Origin: Clytia hemisphaerica
Lineage: Eukaryota > Cnidaria > Hydrozoa > Leptothecata > Clytiidae
Length of the DNA stretch: 64,000 nucleotides
NCBI GenBank assembly: GCA_902728285.1
Contig: CACVBU010000865.1
Span: 3,549,008 to 3,613,007 of the forward strand
Reading direction: 5' to 3'
In this document: positions 1-15,700 of the stretch, piece after piece
Layout of the letters: each line of letters starts with the position of its first letter
How positions within the stretch are numbered: position 1 is the stretch's first letter
Made by a program: the position numbers and the translations under genes
The notes under the pieces: model-generated
Seen by the model: only the letters and a program-made list of their open reading frames with translations
What the model was told of the DNA's origin: nothing
Databases searched by the model: none

Positions 1-22
1 CTCCAGTCGATAGAGCAGTGAA
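1..22 (-). CDS. DCAF1: possible next DCAF1 exon, cut by window edge
   Basis: On the minus strand a pyrimidine-rich tract ending in TAG (25-23) is followed by an open phase-0 stretch running off the window. The phase fits the end of the exon at 795. Too short to confirm by homology. Confidence 0.25.
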
Positions 23-119
23 CTAAAGAATCGAAATTCGCGAGTTGGAATCTTACCTTTGTTTTGTAGACCACTATTAAACAAGGTTCGTTTATATCAG
101 TTTAGTAAGTTCAACCTTC

Positions 120-660
120 GAATTTTGGTAAATCGTTTACTACTGTGGTGGGTGTGGAAAAATCGAAAAAAAAACTTTTACTACCCAGGGTAGTTACTAA
201 ATGGGTGGTAATCGAAGTTGAAAAAATTTTACTACCTGGGTAGTTAAACTGGTAATTAAGTTTTTAATTTTCTTAATTTTTTGGATGACTTTTCTGAAAA
301 AATCTGGAAATTTTTGATAATTTGAAAAAATATTCTGTTGGAAAGTTGTTTGCTGCAAACAAAAAATTCTCAAAACTTTTTGTCAATATAAAAAAGACTT
401 TAATTCTGAGGGCAAAACATTAATTTTTGCACTAAGTGTCAAATGTGTCACAGAAATAATCATTTTTTAGCTTTTTTTGTAAAATCAGTCCGAAAAGCAA
501 CCAAAAAATAGGTGGTCTCCATGACAAATTGTCCCAAACACTTTTACTACCAGGGTAGTAAAATACCTCTTCCAAGAGTCTGGGTGGTGGAATGTAAAAA
601 TTCGTGAAAATCCTTTTACTACTCATATATGTCTGAGATTTTACTACCGACCCCCCCCCC
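120..660. repeat. intronic repeat with TTTTACTACC(C)NGGGTAG motifs
   Basis: The DCAF1 intron downstream of 795 contains several copies in both orientations of a TTTTACTACC / GGGTAGT motif (around 175-195, 228-245, 540-560, 610-650) and a C-run at 650-661. It looks like a degenerate palindromic element. No coding signal was found. Confidence 0.4.
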
Positions 661-794
661 CTCGTATTCCGGATACCAGATTGAATCTAGCACTTTCTTT
701 GTTTCCGCATTTTACATTTTTCAAATTCCGGTGGTAAATGTTACTTCCAATCCATCGCTATGAATGACGCTACACCTTATAGGTAAATACATAC

Positions 795-3700
795 CCTTCG
801 TTCAGTCTGCGGTGAACTTATCGGAGTGTTGGAGGTACTCAACGTCCTTGAAAACGTTTTATTATTGAAAGGAGTTTTCTCATTGGTGATAGATGGACTG
901 CAAAGGTCTTTTGGGATGGTTATTGAAGGTGTTCCAAAAGTTGTTCGTTTATCCTCGGTAGTTGATGGTAAGTCTGCTTCGTCTTTGAGAACTTCGGCTG
1001 CTTTTGAAAGGCCTGAAAAACCAAAAAGAAGGGGAATAGATAGGTGATAGGCTGTAATTTCCTCTGAAGTCATTGAAGTGGTGCATACCATAATACAGCC
1101 CTCTTGATAAGTTTCATTTTACAAAAAAAAAGAAGGAAAGCCTGTTAGTTCAGTATGGAATGCCCACTATCAAACAAAAAGATAAGATGAATTATCTTGG
1201 AATGATCCATGTTCATGAATGATCTAAAGACTAAAAGTATTATGCTTTACTTTTGAATGATTAGAAGCGACGAAAAGGGAACGTACCGCTTTTCTTTAGA
1301 TGATTGTAAACGACTTGCAGTAATTCTTTTTGGGAATATGTGATCCTTGTTTGTGAGATGATGCTCGCCTAACGAAAAAAGTGTACTAGAGAATATGAAT
1401 GCATGCTCGTCAATCAGTATTTGGTTTGAAAACTAATTTCCCGTAGGAAAAAACACAAGGGATCCATCCCCATGGGTCCCAGCCTGAAAACCAAGCAGTT
1501 GTCCACATGGAAAGCAGTTCCAATGTATCAAGGCTTAGGGTATTAGTCGAGACATGATCATCAACTATCAAAACCAACATATAGAGAATGAGGCAGTAAT
1601 TTCGACATTCAAAAATTGGTAGGATTGCAGAAATTGGCACGAAGAATCGAGCTTTAGGATCGATAAGTCCCTTAGCCTCGCTGAGATTCAATGTAACCGA
1701 TGAAGAAGGCTTAGCTAAAGGCTTAAATGTTTTTTGATGGTTCTTAACATAAGAAACTGAGTATTTACAACAAACCCAGTTGTGACTTTCAGGTCAACAT
1801 TCATAAAATATCACAGATAATATAGTCTAGCCAGTTAGACATAGTAGAAAAAAAGCAAAAAGTAATGGAGTGAACAATTTTAGTTTATACAAACTAAATC
1901 CCGTAACGATAATCGTATTATCATAATAACACCTATACTACTGTATTACACGCAATATAAACGGTAATAAATTAAAAGATCTTCCTTACCTGCGCACTAT
2001 TATACGTTGTTTTTGATGGAATGCCGGTCACTCTTTCCAACAAAAGAGATGCATATTGAGTAAACATATTATGTTCTGTGATTCGATCAGACAAGATGGG
2101 TTCTTTCATTAACTGATGTATCTCTTCGTTATGAAACATGGGAAGTCTACCAAGAATCTGGCTGATTAGCTTGTTTTCAGCAATGCCGTACAGTGCTTTA
2201 CATACTAACGCTCTGATTGAGTCAGCCTCAGTTAAGGGACTCGCAATTTCTAAGGTTCGTAATAAAATCATGATTCCATTGTTTGAACGGAAGGAGGACC
2301 AAATCTTTTCTATGAGTTTCACTTTATTGTTGTTGCTATGGTTACTATAATGGTTTGTCGTGTCAGTTCCGTTCGATTCTGTGAGGTTCTTTCGCTGTGG
2401 ATTGGTAATAGCTGATGTGTTGTCTTGTATCTAGAAAGAGGTGCGTCTCAAAAAGTTTATCTTGGCAAATTATAATGAAAAATGCTCTCTCTAATGGACA
2501 TTTTCATAATTTATTTTGAGTGCAACGACTACCTCGTTTGGAAACCATTACCAAGGTGATTAAATCCCTTAAGTCTTCAAGTGTTATTTTTATAAATAGT
2601 AAACGTCTTGTGAACACATCTGAAAATCAATTACCATGGCAATATTTCGAAAACGAGGTAAGCGTTGCCTGTGACGTAATTTATGAAAAGGTCTATTCTC
2701 TAAATCAAATTAATTTGGTAAATGTTAAAAAAAATTGCTTACAAAGTCAAAAACATCAAAGGACTAAGTTAGTTGTTTATGTTGTGATTTTATCGAAACT
2801 TAAAAAATATGAAGTTCATTTTTATATACCAGTGATTTACTTGATGTGACACAATTACATAAAACTTTCAAGGCAGCTTTTCGAACTTCAATGTCTTTCT
2901 CGATTGAACCCTCGATCGCCGTTAATAATATTCTAAAGCAAGATAGAAAAAAAGTCTTGACGTGTAGCTCGTATAATTAATGAACCTATTTTTATACTTG
3001 TTTTTCCAGTAACCTATCGAAAGAAGTGGCCATCAGAGCAAATAGTTTTTGAGACAGACAGAGCAAAGTTTACATGGTCACTGATAATAGCCCATATTCT
3101 CTTTTGAAGAATTTTGAAATGGAGATGTTTTTTTAACATTCGCTGAGATGAGAATTCATTTGAGAGAGAAGAGTTTCTTCTTACGTAGCTTCAGTCTCAG
3201 TGTCAGTATTGCGAGGGCTATTAGCGAGTTTATGTATTCGAGATAAATCGAGGGAGACAGTATAAAGCAAAGCTGACATGGGGCCGAAATCGCCGTCCAC
3301 TTTGCTCGAAATTTGATTGACATTGATGTGCGCGCGAAAACGATCATTTCGAACGTTTTCAATGGAATGTTTACATTTGAAATTCGAATCCCAGACCAGA
3401 AAAACAAAACAGAAAAAAGATAAAAAAAACAATCTGATGCGCGCATTATGTACAGTCTGTAGATTTATTTTTGACTTTTGCTTTTATAAGATATCTGGTC
3501 TGTAAATTTATCAAAACTTTTCCATCAGCTCTTTGGTCGAAGCTCAAAAAATACAAAATATGAACACAAAAGTGAAAGAAAACAACCAGAAACACTTCAA
3601 TCTCTTCAAAGAATTGAAGATAAGTACCTGAAAAGATACAAAGGCCACACAGTATTAAAAAGTGAAATGCCAAAGGTGAAGAAAAGTTCTTTGTTTGTTT

Positions 3701-6700
3701 TAACATTTAAAGGCCCTTGTTGAAGGAACAACAACACTCCCTTTTGTAGAATCATAAAGAAGTAATGTCAGAAATATTCAATATGACCCCCAAAATGTAC
3801 TGTATATACATTACTAGAATACCTTGAAATAATCTGCAACATATCTGTAGAACTGACAAAACAATTATCTGGAGCCAAAGTGATCAACGAATCCAGTGTG
3901 GTAAAAATTATACACTCATACAAGTCCAAATTCAAGCATCAAAATGTAGTTTTATGAAGCAAAATTTTGTTGGTGCACACAGAAGATACATCAGGGCACT
4001 TAAATTCAATAAATATAGTTTCTCATCTTTTACAAAATCTCCACATTAAACAAGAAAGGAGGACGAAAAACAAGCAAACTTCCTTCCGCCTACTTTTTTT
4101 TCGAAATTCAAATATATTTTCCTATCTATGATTTGGTGCCTCACAGAAAACTTAAACATTACGTAATGTTATATTTGTAGACACTCGCCAGCTAAAAATG
4201 TCTTTAGCCCGTATATCGGCTAAAGGCGGCAAATCTCTGGACAAAGGAAATATAGCTTATTAAGCATCCTCTATAAGGAGCACGAATCCGTTAGTGGATG
4301 CCAGCAGCCTGGTTTTATATCGATTTCACTTACCGTCGCCCTCTATATCCTCCGATACATAAACTCGGTATTGAATTCATGATGGTGGACTTATTAACAT
4401 TATGATGATTTTTTCCTTACCCATAGATATCATATTCCCTAACACACTAGACAAGTTTACCGCTTACAGGATTCACATAGAAATGTGCCAAGTTTGGAAA
4501 ACGACCAGTCTGTTTTCTGATTTATTTTAGTTTGCGATCGTTCGAATTTCAAAACATTCAAATTGCGCACTCCAGCTAAAACAAGCGGACTAGTCAGCTT
4601 TGAAACTAGAGACGCTTCCTTGATATGGGAAGCCCGATCCAGTCAAATAGTTAGAGATCAGCGTCCTTACCCCATTCCAGAAGAGGATTCAGCTGCATTG
4701 ATGGATATTTTTTGACAAAAAGAAAAGGCGATCTCTTTGAATACTGACAGAGCGAGTAAAATATCCAGTGCTGTCACCAATAACTCATTTCTAAAGATTA
4801 GAAAATAAAGTCATTCATAATAGGTGATAATAGAGTTACATAGATGCGATAATATCAGTTTGTATACAATATATCCCTTCATCTTCCTTACTTTAACCTA
4901 CTCTCTCTTAAGTTAGGGAGTCAGTGATATTAATTAAAATGAATCATTTTTATCAAACTGAATCGTTGACTTGAGGAAAGATTGACGTCAAAATGTTGCA
5001 TTGACATTCTCATAGACAAATAATTCTGACGACATCGTCTCCTTGAATATTCAGACCATGTTCAGACGTTACGGTTCCGTTCCGTTCCGAAATTAAACGG
5101 TTCCGAAACAAGTGTGAACGTCAAAATTCAAAACGGTTTCACTCCACTTTTTTTATCGGAACGGAACTGCTCCGTTTTCTTTCTCCGAAACGTTACGAAA
5201 CCAATATAAACACACTCAGTCCGTAACGAAAATCATACTGGAGCAAAACGGAACAGTAACGTGTGAACATGGTCTCAATACCAGTCTCCTAAAACGCTCA
5301 CTGCACAGTCAAGGGTTGATAGGTGCATGTGCACAGAAAGTTGTTGAAATGAACTAATTGGTTACTATAATATATTGGTGAATTTAATAATTGTGGGTTA
5401 CTTGTGCTCATAGTTTTTGCGTTCGGCGGTTGTGGTGATGAGTTGTAAGAGTAATTGTGGGATCTCCAGTGAAATGATTTTCTAGAAAAAAGAAAATTGT
5501 AAAAAGAAAATGAAAACCTCCTCATCATTCTAATACTGCTACCTTTCCAAAGTACCGGAGATTACTAGAATTCATTTCTTTAGTTAAACAACTCAGTATT
5601 TTGCTTGAAATATTGCGCAAATCTCGCTAAAGTCGGAGGTACGCTGACAAGGCTTACGCTCTTCGATCGTTTCAAATTTCGAGTATGGTTATTTAAATCG
5701 AATGAAAGCTCCGTGAAGCATCAAAAGATAGCAAATGAGAAACACTTGAAGTTTCCAGGAAAAACGAGACATACCTTCAAGAAATATCCTTCTTTAGTGG
5801 TGGCCACACCATCTGATGTGTTCTTGATGATTTTGTTGAAACTCTTCTCTAGAGACTCTGGTGTGATTTGAAGTGGCTACAATGATAAAGAAAGAAAAAA
5901 GGTTGGCCATATTGAAGTTTCGAATCTTCAAATCATCAATCAACCATGTAAGTGACCACATGATCACAAATTTGCATGTAGAAGAAGCCTCACACTACCA
6001 CTGACCTTTATATACTCTGGACAAGGTTTCTCAATCCCGGCCAATCAAAATCTTTGATCGGAGTTTTTTGGAAAATGGTACCCTAACGGCAGCACTACTC
6101 AATAGTGGTGAAAAATACATCGAGAGCGCTATGTAGATCTACTTTTTCTTGAATACTTTTAATGATGTGGCGCCGTTTCAGGTTTATTTTTAACACTGCA
6201 ATGGCTTCTTCGCGAGTACTACTGGTACCACTTTAAAAAATACTCCGATCAAAGATGGCAGATATAGCTTCGCCCAAGGATCAGTGGACACTACAAACAT
6301 ACCTTATACTTGGGGAGCTGATTGACGACATTCTTCGATGTTTTATAGGTCTCGCCAATCATGGTGATATGTGTTTCGAAATACTTCTTCAATGTTTGAC
6401 AAGCATTTTTGGCCATCTCGTGGTCAAGGTAAACATCATCGTCTGAAGAAAGATCTGATTCACCGATTCTCATGATCTTCAATGTACTGATCTATGGATC
6501 AAAATGATTGGATGAGAAATAAATTACAATGCGGGGGATATTAGGGTTGGAGGATGCCACGGGTATAGCGGTGTTTTATTTAATTCCCGCCATTATTGGA
6601 AGAAAACGTTCGAAACTGTAGAGGCGATCCCATACGCAAATCGGACGCTTGCTTCCATAATGGGGGAAATTTCGTAGCTTTAACAAGACATAAAAAACCT

Positions 6701-9700
6701 CTATATGAAGACTGGAGACCTCCGAGCCCTGGCCTTTAGAGGATTTTTAGCCAAAAAGTGACCATCAGAGGCCTACCCTTAGAGAAACTTTTATGTGGTT
6801 TTCATAGCCTTAGAGGAATTCTAAAAAGTCAAAATTCCAACCCTTCAGAGAGACTATTATTGACTTTTGTTTTTAAAAGCTACTTATACAGTTAATGAAA
6901 GTTGCATATTGAAAAAATTTGGTTGATACCTAATAGTTTATTGTTAACCGGTTACTTGCAATTGGTTCTTTTCGCATGACGACAGGCCTACACTGACTGT
7001 CCAGAGTTGCCCGTCGTTAGGAAAATTCATTGTGACGTCACTTTTTCAAAGGAAAATGAACAATGCGTTGACATCATTTCTCTCATTTTTTATTTCTGAC
7101 GTCAGAAATTATAACAATTTCGCAATACATATATCTTTTCGCTTGTTTTTTCGCTTTATTTCGCTATTTTTCCTGGATAAAGCGCTAAAAATCAATCGAA
7201 GCTGAAGGAAACGGTTAATAAATACAATAATGACCGGTTTCTTTCGGGCTGTACTAAAAATATTGCCCTCGGTCAACGCAACAGCCTCGCAAGCTCGGTC
7301 GTTACTTGACCTCGGGCAATATTTCTCAGTACAGCCCTCACTAACCTGCCATTATTGTATTAATGTATTTGGTGAATAAAATAGCTGGAGGAATCTGTTA
7401 CGAAGATTGTACTTTAAAATCTGACGAATTTTCGTAAGCTAAAGAATTCGCTGTTAAGATTTCGCGAGTCAGCAAATTCATACGAATTTCACAAAAGGCG
7501 GCAAGAGTTCTAGGAAAAGCGAAAACAAATCTCGCGAATATTAATCCCAATAAAGCATTCAAAACTTACAAGGTTAACAATTTTCCTTAGTCCATCCATA
7601 GAATCAAACAATTGAAGAATGGCTTTGAATGAGAACGTGAGAGAGAAGAACAACGAAGAATGGCATCTGCCGGACACGTGTGAACTTTCGGACAGTTTCA
7701 AGAGGAATGCCACCAAGCGTTGTAATGTCGAGTGTGGTAGTAAACAAATCTAAAAAAAAATCATAAAAAGACACTATTTCCTGAGGAATGTAGAATATGA
7801 GCTTTTTCAAGCGCTTTGAGCAGAGTCGAGCTCTGTGAAATATTTGGCACAAAAGGGGAATTTCCTCAAAACTTTGAAACCGCAACTTCAAAAATTTCCC
7901 GATAAACCAAAAACATTATTAATAAAATAATAACAATTCAAGGAATTTTTTACCCCAGGGGTCACTGTATAAATAAATAATAAATTATTAAAGATAAGAG
8001 AGAGATACAAGAGATAAAAGAGATAAAAGTATAACAGTAATACCCTCTCGATACAATCTTCATTTCCATTGTTATACACCAAATAATACAAACACAACGA
8101 AGACATGGTGGCAACACTGGACGGTTGAGGGATCTCCAATATCTTCTGTATTCCATGACGATTTATAAACTCAACAATGAATTTCTTGTGACACAGCAAA
8201 GATGAAAGATACTAAACAACAAAATCACAACATAGTTTTAGTATCGTTTTCATTTAGTCAAGCATTCTAGAGGACTAATTTAGGCAAAGTAGAAAATGAC
8301 CAAAAAATAATGGAAGTGAAATCATTATCATTAACATCCAAATCAGCCCACATAACTGTATTACATCCATTATTTGCCGACTAAATCAGGCAGTGCATAA
8401 AAGCAACTTTAGATTTCGTAAATTTGAAAGATTCTGGTTCCAGTTTAGTCCGATTAAAGTAAGATTCTTTAGCGTCAGTATTTTTAAACTAGAGTCTAAT
8501 TCTGGCTGAACTTTGCTTTTTGGTAATTTTTGATGATGGCGAGTACAGTGAGGTTAATCACCCCCAATTATCTCAATTTGGTAGCAAACCACCAAGCCAC
8601 TCAACAAGAGTGGTGACATTACGTCCAGAAATTCTAGATAAAAATGATGAATCCAATTCTGAACTGGCAATTTCTGATATAAATACTTATAAATAGATTT
8701 GTTCATTTTTTATGGGTAATCAGAAGGTCTTAGTACAAATAGTGGAGAAAACATCCTCCACATTGCCCGATGATGAGAGAAGAATCTCTCGAAGCGTAGC
8801 CAAACGTAAATCTCGTGATCCAACCAAGCCACGATAAACTTCCAATATGATAGATTTTTTTAGATTGTATTTATGCATTATAAATCAGCCCCGGTGACAT
8901 ATAAAATCGGTTTAACGACTTAGGAAACAAGTTACAGAGATTTCACCAACTAACCATGAGAGCAGCACATGCAAGATGACCATTAGGTTGCTTTGTGTGA
9001 TCAATGTAATGGAAAATCAGATTCAATACATTCGTCTCCAGCACAATGGGTAGTAGCTAAAAAAAGCAACGGTTAAGAAAATGCATATTATTTTTTGGTT
9101 GTTAACCGTGTATTCCCCACATTCTAACATGCACGTAATAAAAGCAAAGCTCCAAATTTGACAGGAATTTTAAACAAAACAATTTCTTTTAATATTTTGT
9201 AACCTTATTTGTAACCCACTCCATAAATATATTCGCAATTTGGGCTTCATAGTTCAACAAAAAAAGGTGAACATTTATTTGTTTTTTACAACATTTTGAC
9301 CAGACTTAAACTTTTAAGAAAAGGAGACAAAAACCAACAAATTTGATATGTTTTACTAGATTCTTTCTGTCGCTTGGTGAATTGATTTGAAATTTTACCC
9401 TTACCGTCAAAATCCACACAGGTAGATATTTGGAATCTCAGACATCAAAGTTCATTGGCTTAAAGAAAGAACTATTTTTTCTAGCACGTGAAAACCATGT
9501 CAGCGTAATAAGATTGATTGCCTTAAGAATGGTTTCCACATGATAACAAAATATCTTTAAAGCAGTATTTTTATACTTTTCCCGGCTCTCCCTTTTTTCT
9601 TTACGCAACAAAATGTAGCGACTTCAAAAATAGATAGGCCCCTCTAATTCTGACGTCAATTCACGTTTCCTAGGCCTTAGATTTAGAAACCCATGACTTT

Positions 9701-12700
9701 GAAGGCCGGCCTAAGCTTTCGCGTGAAATATGAAAACTTATTTTTAATGTTTTTGTAAGGTCATTGGTCGGTTGAAAAATGAAGCAATTCCATTGGGCGA
9801 ATCTGACGTAACGGTTTAAATTTCTTTCAACTTTTTATTTTTTCGCTTAAAACTTTTTTAATGACGTAATCTTTTCTGCAGGCAAAGACGATTGACAAAA
9901 AGCTTCAGCTCATTTTCGCGCGAAAATGGAGACCGGTCTTAAGGAAACAGTCTTTAGAAAAGAGTTGCTTACCTCCTGATATTCGCTGATAGGGTAGAGG
10001 AATCGTAAAATGAGCTCTTGTTGTTTTCCAATGGTCAATGGTTTTAATGACATGCTCAATCTTTCGTATTGGAAAGGCTTTGTTGGTTTTGGGGGCACCA
10101 ATTTACGTTTCCGTGAGCTGGTCGGTGCTGGAAAATCCAAAATTGTAAAATCTATTTCAAAGCATGTAATAGAGAGAGTTAAGACAATATAATAAAGGTG
10201 ACGCTCTCTAATTCAATTTTCAAGGGGAATTAGATTTTCATCGAATAAGGGAACGTCGCGTATGAGTTTCTTATTGGCGGTGATTTATATTATCATTAGA
10301 ATCAACTTTACCTTGATGTCACCAGAAGCTTCATGTCATTCAAATTCCACATGTTTAATTTACAACAATATGTTTCTGATCCATAGACGGATATGTACTA
10401 GTTATCGCATGATTTCGAGTGCAATACGAGAAATATTTTACGAGTTCCGAGATTTTTCCGTAATATTTTTCCGAGCCTTTAGGCGAGGAAAAATATCGGT
10501 AAAATCTCGGAACGAGTAAAATATCGAGTATTGCACGAGAAGTCATGTGATAACTAATTTATTGTCGACTCAAAAAAATTGTCCTCTTTTTGTTTCAAAA
10601 CTTACTTCCGCCTTCTTCTGCTTCTGTGTAGTTTCGAATGTTTTTATTCGAAAATCTAATTCGAACGTTAGATTCGAACAAAAACATTCGATAACTTCCC
10701 GCTGAAAATATTCACACAAAAACAAAAACTTTTCGATCATTTTCGATCCAGAAGTTTTGTTTTGAAAAGTTGCAGATTTTTCAGAGATGTATTTGAAAGT
10801 TTCTAGATTGATAATTCAAAATGCAGATGATGTACAGTATTGTTTCGATGAAGAAGAAACCCTCCATCATTGGATTAATCAGATTGATAACATTCAGTCT
10901 TTTTCTATTTTTTTGTTTCGATGACATATGGCCATGGAAAAGAATAGCAGAGGAAAGGAGTCCCACGATGGAAATGTAATGCTTGTAAAATGGTTAAAGA
11001 ACAACATTTTTTCAACAGCAAAACAATTTGGATACTTTCTTGATTATCGTCAAGCTCTAAATGTTTCGAATTTCAGAAGGAAGATGTAATGATTGTTGAG
11101 TTGAAAAGTCAAGGACGTACGTTGTTGTCGAGAAAGAGAATTAGGAGAGAACTTTTATAAAAATCACTCGTCATTTGGTTTAATACAAGACATTACACTT
11201 CCCTTGTTATGTTATGAGAATTTTTATTGGCAAACATTCAAGAATCTCAAGTTATTTTGTATGCATTGATAAAAAACTGTTTGGTTACCACACGGACAAA
11301 TTTGCCAAAAGTTGAAAATATTTGGGTGGTGTCAAGTAGTTTTATAATTTCTTAGTTCATCAGATTTGATTTTAGTGTCTTTTATGGAAGAACGCCAAAG
11401 TAAAAGTTAATCTGAACATATTTTTGTTGCGTTTTTCCCTTTGATTCCCAAGTCAGTTTCTCCGAAGGTCAGTTCTTTTCGGCTGTTTTGTTTTGATGTT
11501 TCTCCCGCCGCTTACCCAGTCCCCCAAAAGTCAACCCGGTCATATTTCCAGACTAAAGAAATATGAAATATCGCAAATATCTCGATGCTCTCGACCAATC
11601 AAAACGCTGATATTTTTTTGGGTCGGCAATAAAAATAGTTCGGCATGATGCACCAGACAAAAGGTCCAAACAAAAACAGTCATGACTAGTCAAAACCTAT
11701 GCACATTTTATAGTAGGACCTCCATTTTGTGCCAAAAATCATTAAAAACCAATGAGCTTATCTCAAGAAAAGCTGGTAACAGACGGACGTTAATATAGGA
11801 AGGACCTCCTCGGTAGGTCAAAAAAACAAACTAATAGTTGTGCTACGATAATCTTTTTTATACAACAAAACCACTTTTTAACTGCAGATTATTTGAGACA
11901 GACCTTAACCCTACCTACTGAGTAACTAGTGAGGCTATGAAGCTGAAATTTTATGACTTTTCATCAAATTTTATGGGGAATGTTTTGGTTAAAAATTTTT
12001 TTCCATTGGTCAATAATTTTAGTCCCAATGACAGGTTTGTCGGTGACCACTACCATCCCACAACTGCAGCGCAGGCTATTTTGCTCTTTTTTATGTGCTT
12101 ACTCCAAGATACTATAACATGTTACCAGGTATACTTTAATGGTCCATTTCATTTGTACTGCTTCTATTACATCTTAAAGTAGAATTAGCAGCAAAAAATA
12201 AATATAAATATGACAAAAAAAAGTATCACCGACTTGAAAAAGTTAAAATGTTCTGATTTTACGCGGTTTTGAAAGTTTAAATCATTTTCTTCGGTTTTGG
12301 CGCGCTATAGTAGAACGTCACGACAAAATTGTTGATTTATATTTTAATTTCCATTTCTTACATTGTAAAAGCTTTCAAATAAAAGCAAAACGAAGGAGAA
12401 TGTGTTTCTCCATCTGCTTCAATAGCAATTTTAAGAAACATCATTTTTTTTGAGTTTTTTGGGTGATTTTTGCCAATTGTTGATACAATCATCAAAAATT
12501 GCATTCAATTTTCAAAAAAAATTTTTGATAAATTTGTTTGTTATAGATTTAAGCATTGCTGTACCAAATTTCATGACCAAATAATGTTCCTATCCTAAGT
12601 TATCCACGAAGGGCACTATGTGCCCCCCTTTCAGTTCTAAGGGACCCAAATAGCTCTCAGTAGGTAGGGTTAAATCATAAAATTTAAAAATCTCCAAATT

Positions 12701-15700
12701 GTGTTATTGTTAGAAAAATGGGGCACTGACCTTTATATACACTGGACCAAGTTATATATCCCGGCGAAGCAAAATTTTTGACCGCAGTTTTTCGAAAAGT
12801 GGTATCCTAATGACGGTACTACTCAATAGCGGTGTAAATGCATCGAGAGCGCTAGATCTGCTTTCCCTCGAAGATTTTTGACGATATAGCGCCGTTAGAC
12901 GTTAATTTTTAACACTGCAATGGCTTCTTTACGGGTACCAATTCAAAAAAAACTTCGATCAAAGATGGTGGATATAGCTTGTTCCAGGTGTATAATTTCG
13001 ATCTTAAAGGGACAATCAGATGGTCTGAGATTTTAAGGGTACCTGTTCTTATACATGAAAAAACGTGATTCTCCAAGTAGTTTTGTCAACTGACAAGTCA
13101 ATGTCAGGATATTCCACTTTAAAATTTCGAAATCTGAGCTCTTTCCAACGTGAAAGGTCCGCGAGAGGTCCCACTGTTTTTTTTTGAAGTTCCTGAGAAG
13201 TCCTTCTGACTTGTCGAAGGTGAAATATATTTCAGGGGGTCTTGTAGAATTTGCTCAAAAAGAATCGACAAGGAATCTTCATGGTTTTATGTTAACATGA
13301 TAAAAGGGAAGTAAAATAAAGTATAAAAGTGTTACCCAATAAAAGAAATAATTTACAAAATGCTTTGCAGGACTTTACACTCTAAACCCCCTGACAGAAA
13401 GGTTTTCTTCGGAACCGTTTTAACGGCGATAATACTAAAAATTTGCTCCTCAACGGTCCGCATAAACAAATAAACGAAAGTGAAAGCAAATGTCTCTCGG
13501 AATTGTGTGAGTTTGTAAGCCAACTCGGTTTACAATAACAAACTGGAAAACGCGATGCTAAGAACCATAAAAAAACATGGCGACTGCTTTTTGAGATCTT
13601 TTAAAAACCAAGAATTTGAGTTGGAGATTAAGAAACACTATTAAAGTTTTGGGTAAGGAAAAATACAGTCTGTTTTTCCCTGTAGGTTCAGTAGTGAAAT
13701 ATCTCAATCTTGGCAACCATCTGATTATCCCTTTAAAGTAAGTTCTAAAAAAGGACAATTCTACTGACTATCGCCGAAATACAACCTACAAATTTAAAAT
13801 GAGAGATATTTTTGTGTGTCAACAGAAAAGTCACTGTGCAGGGAAGATAGAGAAAAGGCTCTATCCAATTTTCTTACTTTTCGTTTGGTCGCATTTCGAT
13901 CTCCCAGCGTCAGACTTCCGACTCTTTTTATTGACTTGAGGTGTTGAGATAATGTCAGGAAGTTTTCCAAAGTCTTCGACACATGGTTGTTTTGAGTCGG
14001 GTTCTTTTGATAAGTATTGCAACCGCTGGATCAAAATCTTTGTCTAAAAAAAAGTTTCATTTTTTTCAAAGAACGGAATATTTTTAAGCTGAAGAAACAC
14101 CTCAATGATGAGCAGTAGGCGTATTATGTTTACAAGATCTGAGGTTACCGTAACCTAGAAATCTAAGCCAGATTGATTCAGTCACTTGGTAAAATCTGAT
14201 GGTAAGTTGTGACTGAATATCTGCCATATCATAGCCTTATAAAAACTGGCTCGGTTAACCAGGCTAAGGTTACCGCTGGTAAAATCACAAACGTTAGATG
14301 TTTCCAATTTTCAATGTCATCACACAAATTACATGACACGACACAAGAAGTAATTGACATCTCAACTAAAAAAAATAATGAAAGCTTCTGTGTTCGAACA
14401 ACTTTCTTATTTATTGTACAGCTTCTTTCTTCAAAATCCACAGTAGCTTGAAGAAGGAATTGTAATTGTAATTCAAAGCTTTCTATCAAAATAGAATTGC
14501 GTTTTGGCTATTCCTTCAAGATTTTCTGAACGAGTTTATGTATGTGCTTTTTTTCTGCGACTGAGACGGTTAGTTTTCAATTTGTTTAGATCCTGGCTGA
14601 CTGAGGACGAAGTTTAATAAACAGTTTTACGGCCCTCGATTTTGCGTGTTGTTCCATATCACTTCACTCCTCAAAAGTGTTTATACATAAACTCACTACT
14701 GGTGTTAAAAGCTTGGATAAGAAGACAATCCATTTGGCAACTGGTATAACAACCTATATAACCTTGTGCCAAGGGCTGTGTAAAATAAAACTGAGAGTGA
14801 GGGCTGAATGACGTTATATGTATGAAGCGGTCCTAAAAACAACTCTAAAACTTTTCCTAAAAACAATTCAAAAACTGTTCTAATCACAAGCATCTGCGAA
14901 CATATATCATGGCAAAATATGCGTTGCTATACGCAACAGAGAGCTGTTATACAATCAGTATGACAGTGCTGCTTCGCATAGCATATAATAGAAATATTTA
15001 ACATAACTCTACCTGGGTTCTTGAAGCTCTTTTCCAGAAATGAAAAGATTGACCCCTGTGATTAATCCGTGGCCTGAGTTTTGCTTCAATTGTCTTTACA
15101 TCAAGAAGACACTGTTTTGGGGACACAAAAGAGACTTACAAGTTCACAAATTTTGTCCATAAAGTGTGATGGTCCACTTGGTGTGCGCATACCTTTGACC
15201 ATTAAGGCTGAAAAATTAAAAGGTTGAAAAATTACTGCAGCAGCATTCATTTGTAGCATCAAACTTTAAAGAGATGTTATTTTGCGAGGGAATGAGATTT
15301 GAATTAGTCTTAGTCCTTCATACGATAACAAAGATGATGCTTAGGACAATAGATTTTGGCTTTTTTTATATTCATGTTTATTGGCCACTAACCGTAATTA
15401 ACCTGGTAGATATTACTATAGCACAATAGCAATACAAAACTGCTTGTTGTGGGAGGTGGAAAGAATGTAATTATATCACTTTTGAGAAATCAAGCAATCC
15501 TCATCTATTGCAACTGTTTCAATTTAAAGAAATTGCAAACTTTTGACATACAATTTCATTATTCTCAAACTCCCTTAAGTCTTTGACAATAATCTTATGT
15601 TTCAAAAAGAAAGACTGATTTTGTTGGACAGATTTGATTATTTAAGTGAAAATGTTCTCATCTCTTATTTTGAAACAGGCTTCTTTAATTGATGTGGTGA

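Noticed and set aside
2520-2849. 109-codon plus-strand frame
   Set aside because: Lies on the palindromic element 2520-2672 and crosses into the antisense of the DCAF1 exon 2932-2841.
4544-4716. Plus-strand exon-like frame ending SAALMDIF before a stop, with an acceptor-like upstream site
   Set aside because: Its right half is antisense to the DCAF1 exon 4790-4671, which fits by homology and by phase on both sides.
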